DNA of 64,000 nt from Deltaproteobacteria bacterium. GTDB taxonomy: Bacteria > Bdellovibrionota > Bdellovibrionia > Bdellovibrionales > Bdellovibrionaceae. A program made the translations under genes and the position numbers. The notes under the pieces were generated by a model. It worked only from the letters and a program-made list of their open reading frames with translations, made no database searches and was not told where the DNA came from. Every line of letters begins with the position of its first letter. Position 1 is the stretch's first letter. The DNA lies in the NCBI GenBank assembly GCA_017302835.1, contig JAFLCC010000004.1, forward strand, positions 62,001 through 126,000, read 5' to 3'. This document shows, piece by piece, positions 58,595 through 64,000 of this stretch.

Positions 58595-61267
58595 ATGAAA
58601 ATTTATTTTAGATTTCACCATCAAGTCATAGCTAATCCAACTTTAGATATATCCAAAACCTATACAGTGGGACGTGGACTTAATTGTGATATTCAAATCC
58701 CTATTAGCACCATCTCTCGTTTTCAAGGAGTCATTTATTTTCAAAATGGAAATTGGAATTTTAGAGACGAGACAAAAAGTCAGAAACCAGAGATCGTCTT
58801 AAGTGACACTGTCTGTGTGAATTTAAATAATGGGCTTGAGATTTTCTTAGATTCCTACTTAGGAAATGAAAAAACACGTATCAACGAACCTCTTTTAGAA
58901 AAATCAAACACAACTCCTCCTCGATTTTTATTAAAATTCCTTCAGCCTCAACCATCTTGGCGCTGGACAGTTTCATTTTTTCTTACTCTTTTGATAGTAA
59001 TTTGTTCTGTATATTTCTATTTTCATTTAACAAGGCCCTATGATTCAAAGACACTTATGGGTCATGCCGAAAATAAAATTTTAAAATTTGAATTAAAAGT
59101 TAAAAAAGATGTTTTAGAGAAAATTAAAAAAGAAGCCGATCTCACCGAAGCCGATTTTAAAGAAACCGTCGGTTTTTGTACCGGCTTTTTAATTGAAAAA
59201 AATGTTCTATTAACTGCTCATCACTGTATTTCTCCGCCCCCAGGTATGTCCATAGAAAAAGATTTCATTCTTAAAACTTTTGATAACAGAGAAATTGTTC
59301 CGAAAAGAATTTTAGGTTTTGATTTTGTAAAAGACTATCTGTTTCTTGAAATCGAAGGATTTAACAATAACCCTTTCTTTAAATTCACTGAAAATGTGGA
59401 AATTGGGCAAAAAGTCTTTACTATTGGTAATGTTGCTGGTGAGGGGTTAGCGATCAGAGAAGGCATTATTTCTGGCGAGACTGAAGATCAAAACGATCCC
59501 TCAATTAAATACATTCGTTTTTCTGCTGCTGCCAGTCCTGGAAATAGCGGAGGACCTTTATTAAATGAAAAAGGTGAGGTGGTTGCCCTCGTTTCTAGAA
59601 AGAATATGGCAGAGAATTATAATGTAGGGATATCTTACAAAGATCTTAGAAATGGTTTTAATAATTTCGTTCTAAATCGAGATGTAAAGTCTGTTATTTT
59701 TGATTCAAAAGCCTCCGAAGGAAGTTCCAATGGGATTGAGGTGTTTTTGGCTAAAATTTTTAGACTTCCCTTGCTTGAAAAATTAGAAACAAAACCCTTA
59801 CTTCAAACAGCTTTAAATAACTTTATCGTCAAAATTGAAGTCCCATTTGATTTCAAAGACTCTCAACAATTTTATTTTAACAAATTCCATGATGTTGCCA
59901 CAAAGAAAATATTTGAATTAGGAACCTTAACACGCAAAGAAAACTTACCAGGACAAGATTGGGAAAATCAAACAACCAAAGACTTACCTTACATTATTCC
60001 GTCAGCGACAAGTGAAAATGGAGGTTTTTTTAAACTAATTAACAATCAATTTTTAGTTCCTAATTCTTTAGGTTTGATCGGCCATAGTGGTCAGTTTGGA
60101 TATGAAACTACCTTGAACGAATGGAAAAAGGATAAGACCTATTATTACAGTGAGGGCTTAATGGCGACAAAAGGGATGCTCATTGAAAATCGAATTTCCA
60201 ATACTCAAAAAGAAAATTACCTTGTCTATTCTTCCCTGAAAGACACAAAGGAATCCTTTGATATTTCTAAATTTTTTATGGCGAGTCCAGATTTTTCAAT
60301 ACTCTATTTAACTTCTGATTTTCCAATGAATCATCGAGAATCTATAATCTTGAAAACCATGAAAGATATTTTTATTGGTCCCGAAGGTGCCATTGTTTCA
60401 TTAAGATTTTTCCCATTTTTAAGACCCAAAGCAAAAGCTGATTTTAAGATTAAAAACTTTCCCTCAGACATAAAAAAGATTAAAACTTACCAAGATAAAA
60501 ATAATCGAAGCTGGGATTATTACGTTGCCGACTTCTATGATACTTTCTATATTGAGCTTTTTTGTATGAACAATCCAACGACAACCCATTGCTTGACCTT
60601 ATTACAAGAGGGTTCGATCGATAAAATGAAAGATGAAATTGTTAAGAATTTTGTCCATTTTGAACTTAGTGAAAAATACCCTTTAGTCGACTTTTATAGT
60701 ACCTCCGATTTGCAAAATGAAGAATTCCTTCAATTCTTAAATCATGCGGATCCGTTTAAAAATTATTCTTTTTCGAAAACCTCAAACCATCAACTTCTAG
60801 TAAAACTGACAAATTTTGACTATGATTTAAATCTGGGACCTGAAGCCGAAATCCTGAGCCTTCGATTTATCCCCGGAGTCTATCAAGAAAAGTCAGAAGA
60901 TCGCGGAAAGTGGACGGCCTTGGGAGTTCAATTTATTAGAAAACATCATGAGAACAATCAATGGCATTATGAGCTGTGCACAGCAGGAATTCATTTTGAA
61001 GAATTAAAGTACAATGTGATGCTCCTTAAGGATCAATTAATTCAAAAATCAATTCGAAGTATGGCCAACGAGCTAGATTTAAAGAACAAAAATAAAAACA
61101 ACAAAACACTGCTCCTTAAAGAAACGGTCTGGAAAAAAGATTTAGGTTTAGATCCCTCTCAGTGGAGAAAACAGGCCTATGGCACTTGTCAAACACTTGA
61201 AAAAGATCCCGAAAAACAAGATATTTACAAAACCGAAATGAAAGCACAGGCCTTTAAAGCAGAGTAG
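58595..61267 (+). CDS. Membrane-anchored FHA-trypsin protease with duplicated C-terminal domain
   Basis: Shine-Dalgarno TAGGAG 6 bases before the ATG. Residues 1-100 form an FHA phosphothreonine-binding domain (VGRGLNCDIQI 25-35, SRFQ 41-44, where the usual SxxH His is Gln). One membrane helix at 122-145 places the rest in the periplasm. Residues about 190-350 are a trypsin-like domain with the full triad: His210 (LLTAHHC), Asp247 (VKDYLFLEI) and Ser318 (ASPGNSGGPLL). The last 540 residues are unknown, but (I/L)GPE(G/A)xI(V/L)SLRFxP recurs at 594-607 and 747-760, each followed by an (S/Q)W(D/H)Y strand and a helix, showing an internal duplication. No PDZ domain. It likely senses a cytoplasmic phospho-protein and cuts a periplasmic target (inference). 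Confidence 0.85.
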   Translation: MKIYFRFHHQVIANPTLDISKTYTVGRGLNCDIQIPISTISRFQGVIYFQNGNWNFRDETKSQKPEIVLSDTVCVNLNNGLEIFLDSYLGNEKTRINEPLLEKSNTTPPRFLLKFLQPQPSWRWTVSFFLTLLIVICSVYFYFHLTRPYDSKTLMGHAENKILKFELKVKKDVLEKIKKEADLTEADFKETVGFCTGFLIEKNVLLTAHHCISPPPGMSIEKDFILKTFDNREIVPKRILGFDFVKDYLFLEIEGFNNNPFFKFTENVEIGQKVFTIGNVAGEGLAIREGIISGETEDQNDPSIKYIRFSAAASPGNSGGPLLNEKGEVVALVSRKNMAENYNVGISYKDLRNGFNNFVLNRDVKSVIFDSKASEGSSNGIEVFLAKIFRLPLLEKLETKPLLQTALNNFIVKIEVPFDFKDSQQFYFNKFHDVATKKIFELGTLTRKENLPGQDWENQTTKDLPYIIPSATSENGGFFKLINNQFLVPNSLGLIGHSGQFGYETTLNEWKKDKTYYYSEGLMATKGMLIENRISNTQKENYLVYSSLKDTKESFDISKFFMASPDFSILYLTSDFPMNHRESIILKTMKDIFIGPEGAIVSLRFFPFLRPKAKADFKIKNFPSDIKKIKTYQDKNNRSWDYYVADFYDTFYIELFCMNNPTTTHCLTLLQEGSIDKMKDEIVKNFVHFELSEKYPLVDFYSTSDLQNEEFLQFLNHADPFKNYSFSKTSNHQLLVKLTNFDYDLNLGPEAEILSLRFIPGVYQEKSEDRGKWTALGVQFIRKHHENNQWHYELCTAGIHFEELKYNVMLLKDQLIQKSIRSMANELDLKNKNKNNKTLLLKETVWKKDLGLDPSQWRKQAYGTCQTLEKDPEKQDIYKTEMKAQAFKAE

Positions 61268-61271
61268 ACTT

Positions 61272-63071
61272 TTAAACCACACTCTTAGACTCCAGTTCTG
61301 ACCAACGATGATAAAGGGATTCAATTTCTTTTTCTAAAAATCCAATTTTAGAATAGTATTCATTAATTTTTTGACTATCCGACTGAGTCTCTGGATCATT
61401 AATTAATTTTTGCGTCTTTTGCAATTCCATTTCTTTAGACTGAATGACTGACTCCATTTTTTTAAACTCAATCTCTTCCTTATAACTCAAACCTTTTTTT
61501 TGAGGGCCTTTGGCTTTTTCAGTCGCTTCTATTTTTTCTGGTGATTCTAGAAAGTTCTGATCCTTATTTGTAAGTTGTTTATTCTGTAAGTACCAGCTTT
61601 CCCATTGGAAATAGTTACTGAATAATTCATATTTTTGATCCTCAATGGATAAAATTTGATTACAAACACGATCCATAAAGTACCGGTCATGGGAAACCAA
61701 TACAATGCCACCTGGAAAGGAATCTAGTGATTGTTCTAGGGCCATAAGGCTTTCTAAATCTAAATCATTTGTGGGTTCATCAAGGAGCAACAATTGCGCT
61801 TCTGTTAACATCAGCTGTGCTAAGCGAAGTCTGCTTTTCTCGCCACCTGATAATTTTTCTGCAACCAAGTCCATTTGTTCATAGGAAAAACCAAATCTTT
61901 CCAAATAGGATTTAGCAAAAATATATTCCCCCTGATAATGAACATAGTCTCCTTGGGGACAAATATTTTTTAATAGTGAAATATCGTGTTTGATGGTGTC
62001 CTTGGATTGTTCAAAATAAGAAATATTTATATTTTCGGCAATATTCAGTTTTCCCGAATCCGGAACCAGCTCTTTCATGATCATTTTTAATAAAGTACTT
62101 TTCCCTGAACCATTTTTTCCCATAATGCCTAATCGTGATTTACTGGAAATTAAAAAATTAAAATCATTCCATATTTTTTGTTCCCCGTAAGAAAAATAAA
62201 CATGGGTAAATTCAACTAATTTTTTGGGTCCTTTTTGTTCACCGAAATCAAAGTTAATATCTTTGATATTCACTTTGGCTTTTAGATCTTTGACCTCATC
62301 AGAAAGCACTTCATGACTCAAGATACGTGCTTTTTGCTTCGTCTGACGTGCCTGGGCACCGCGCCTCAGCCATTCGGTTTCGCGGGTCAAAGTATTTTTC
62401 TTCTTTTCAAGAGTGGATTTTTGCTGCTCGAACAACATGATTTTATTTTCCAAATGAGTGGCAAAATCAGTTTTAGAGTTTAAAAGGTAATTGGGGTTTT
62501 TCTTGTCCAGATCAAGAATCTGAGTGCAAGTTCGTTCCAAAAACAACCGGTCATGGGTGATCATTAAAAATGACAAATTTTGTTCAGTTAAAAAATCTTC
62601 TAACCAGAGAATAGAATCCACATCTAAATGATTTGTGGGCTCATCGAGGAATAAAAAATCAGGATTTTTGGCTAACTCTCTAGCTAAGGCCATCCTCTTT
62701 TGCATCCCTCCTGAAAACTCAGAAAACTTTCGTTCAGGATCTACATCTGACAAGCTTAATTTAGCTATCCACTCGAAAGCATGGGCATAGTCATCGGTCA
62801 CTTGAAGAATGTTATCAAGCCAAGATTTACTTTCATCGAATTCAGGCTGTTGTTCCAAAAAACCAAAGGAGATTCCCGTCTTATGAACGATCTCTCCTTT
62901 ATCAGGCTTAATTCTTTTTAATATAATTTTAAGCAAGGTTGACTTGCCCACTCCATTAGGACCGATCAAACCAATCTTATCATTTTCATTAATTCCAAAA
63001 CTAATATTTTCAAAAAGAGTTCGGCCTCCAAAAGAGTGAGATAAATTTTGACAAGAGACAAGTAAGCTCAT
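61272..63071 (-). CDS. ABC-F family ATPase (Uup/EttA-like)
   Basis: Cytoplasmic ribosome-associated ATPase with two nucleotide domains and no membrane segment. Walker A GPNGVGKSTLLK and GKNGSGKSTLLK, signatures FSGGMQKRMALA and LSGGEKSRLRLA, Walker B FLFLDEPTNHLD and LLLLDEPTNDLD. The linker between domains holds ETEWLRRGAQARQTKQKAR, the P-site tRNA interaction motif of the Uup type, and the C-terminal 100 residues form the coiled coil seen in Uup (EEIEFKKMESVIQSKEMELQ). Uup may help ribosome assembly or limit precise excision of transposons. It starts in an ATGA overlap with the uvrC stop. Confidence 0.93.
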   Translation of the reverse strand: MSLLVSCQNLSHSFGGRTLFENISFGINENDKIGLIGPNGVGKSTLLKIILKRIKPDKGEIVHKTGISFGFLEQQPEFDESKSWLDNILQVTDDYAHAFEWIAKLSLSDVDPERKFSEFSGGMQKRMALARELAKNPDFLFLDEPTNHLDVDSILWLEDFLTEQNLSFLMITHDRLFLERTCTQILDLDKKNPNYLLNSKTDFATHLENKIMLFEQQKSTLEKKKNTLTRETEWLRRGAQARQTKQKARILSHEVLSDEVKDLKAKVNIKDINFDFGEQKGPKKLVEFTHVYFSYGEQKIWNDFNFLISSKSRLGIMGKNGSGKSTLLKMIMKELVPDSGKLNIAENINISYFEQSKDTIKHDISLLKNICPQGDYVHYQGEYIFAKSYLERFGFSYEQMDLVAEKLSGGEKSRLRLAQLMLTEAQLLLLDEPTNDLDLESLMALEQSLDSFPGGIVLVSHDRYFMDRVCNQILSIEDQKYELFSNYFQWESWYLQNKQLTNKDQNFLESPEKIEATEKAKGPQKKGLSYKEEIEFKKMESVIQSKEMELQKTQKLINDPETQSDSQKINEYYSKIGFLEKEIESLYHRWSELESKSVV

Positions 63072-64000
63072 GATTCTCCTATATCGTCGTCTTCATTTAA
63101 TTGCAAAAGAATTCGCTCTGCCAATATTTTGCTAAAACCTTTAAGCCGAGCTATCTCCTCAGCCGAAGCTATCCTTAGATCTTCGATGGAATCAAAATGA
63201 GTGAGCAAGATTTTTTTTCTTTTTTCCCCCAAGCCAACTACAAAATCGAGTTCACTTTCTAAGGTTTTTTCTTCTCTTAATTTACGATGAAAAGTGATAG
63301 CAAACCGATGTGCTTCATCCCTGATATTAATCAAAATATTTAAACCTTCTGAGTTTTTTCTAAAACTCACAGGATTTTGTCTTCCAGGAATAAAGACTCG
63401 CTCTTCTGATTGGGTTAAATTTTCCGCTCTGAAATCCGAATCGGTTCTGGCCTTGGCTAAACCCACCACTGGAATATGTTTTTTATTTAGCTCTTGTAAA
63501 ATTTTGACAGCCTGGGACAGCTGCCCCTTCCCTCCGTCCACGACAATCAATTGAGGGTCTTCCCACTCGGTATGTTGAAAGCGACGGGAAATCACTTCGT
63601 ACATAGAGGCAAAATCATTTTGCCCTTCCACGGTTTTTATTTTAAAACGTCGGTAGTTTTCCTTTGAGGGTGTTCCCTCTTCAAAAACTACTTGGGAAGC
63701 TACATTCTCACTTCCTTGAAAATTTGAAATATCATAACATTCTATGCGTTGAGGCCGAGAAACTAAACCCAACTTTTCCTTAATTTCATCCAGACCCAAA
63801 TATTTTTCTTCATTTTTTTGAATTTCCTTTTCAAAATGAGATTTAGCATTTGCTGAACACATTTCCATCAACTGACGGCCCTTTTCATCCGTGGGAAAGC
63901 GAACCTTGATGACTCTGTCCGCTCTGGTTTCTAATACTTTAGCCAAGAGGACCATTAAATCCGTTCCAAAATCAGAACCTACAAGAACAATATCTGGAAT
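63068..64000 (-). CDS. uvrC: UvrABC system protein C, C-terminal part (continues beyond the window)
   Basis: Nucleotide-excision nuclease that makes both incisions. The window holds the last 310 residues; the frame is open through base 64000, so the N-terminal GIY-YIG domain lies outside. Seen here are the C-terminal RNase H-like 5'-incision domain (RIECYDISNFQGSENVASQVVFEEGTPSKENYRRFKIK, LIVVDGGKGQLSQAVKIL, NIRDEAHRFAITFHRKLR) and the double helix-hairpin-helix (VVGLGEKRKKILLTHFDSIEDLRIASAEEIARLKGFSKILAERI). It is translationally coupled to the ABC-F gene by an ATGA overlap. Confidence 0.97.
   Translation of the reverse strand: MPDIVLVGSDFGTDLMVLLAKVLETRADRVIKVRFPTDEKGRQLMEMCSANAKSHFEKEIQKNEEKYLGLDEIKEKLGLVSRPQRIECYDISNFQGSENVASQVVFEEGTPSKENYRRFKIKTVEGQNDFASMYEVISRRFQHTEWEDPQLIVVDGGKGQLSQAVKILQELNKKHIPVVGLAKARTDSDFRAENLTQSEERVFIPGRQNPVSFRKNSEGLNILINIRDEAHRFAITFHRKLREEKTLESELDFVVGLGEKRKKILLTHFDSIEDLRIASAEEIARLKGFSKILAERILLQLNEDDDIGES

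Noticed and set aside
1-64000. CRISPR arrays, restriction-modification or known anti-phage systems
   Set aside because: No spaced direct repeats, cas genes, restriction enzymes or familiar defence genes were found; the only defence-like hint is the broken AAA_14 ATPase.

Overview
The window is a dense AT-rich stretch of a Gram-negative chromosome. It has about 55 protein genes, short intergenic gaps, and no rRNA, tRNA or CRISPR array that I could see. LPS biosynthesis (LpxC, a WaaA/KdtA-type Kdo transferase, three GT9 heptosyltransferases, LptF/G), a TamA/TamB pair, many signal-peptide and lipobox proteins, an S1/P1 nuclease and a long series of predator-type orphan secreted proteins point to a member of the Bdellovibrionota (Bdellovibrio or Bacteriovorax relatives). 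This is an inference from gene content; no rRNA is present to confirm it.

Layout. 0-10 kb: a secreted orphan, the K+ transporter Kup (with a puzzling 5' end), a PmtA-like methyltransferase coupled to a Lys/Glu-rich protein with a Cys-His knuckle, a DUF4097-like secreted protein, a thiolase overlapping tail-to-tail with PlsC, and two orphans. 10-15 kb: a DUF1003 membrane protein, the WaaA-like and GT9 LPS glycosyltransferases, an MFS transporter and a THUMP-type RNA methyltransferase. 15-24 kb: an accessory stretch of secreted orphans with a TetR regulator, an S1/P1 nuclease, a relic of an IS110-family transposase and a relic of an AAA ATPase (AAA_14/DUF4143 type) whose start codon sits in a 15-bp perfect inverted repeat. 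24-28.5 kb: an outer-membrane beta-barrel protein overlapping a 1093-residue lipoprotein that contains a duplicated module and a Ser/Thr/Gly-rich segment like a pore-former hairpin.

28.5-36 kb: two more GT9 enzymes, PyrF, a K+ channel with RCK domains on both sides of the pore, thioredoxin, a pseudo-receiver protein and LptF/G. 36-41 kb: a putative DNA-uptake neighbourhood (DprA, a LysM protein, a TPR protein, a ComEC core without its nuclease-like domain, and a coupled His/Lys-rich secreted peptide). 40-46 kb: alanine dehydrogenase, a 50-residue Lys-rich protein, an aldo/keto reductase, an orphan secreted protein and a CinA-like protein without the deamidase domain. 45.7-49 kb: ruvC-ruvA-ruvB-lpxC and a TPR protein. 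49.7-57.5 kb: a coupled operon of a repeat protein, TamB and an Omp85 protein with six to seven POTRA domains. 57.6-64 kb: EF-P, a 129-bp inverted-repeat element, a membrane FHA-trypsin protein with an internal duplication, an ABC-F ATPase, and the C-terminal part of UvrC running off the window.

The most promising leads for new biology are the barrel/lipoprotein pair at 24-28.5 kb, the FHA-trypsin protein at 58.6-61.3 kb, the ComEC-linked peptide, and the two structured DNA elements at 23.87 and 58.3 kb.
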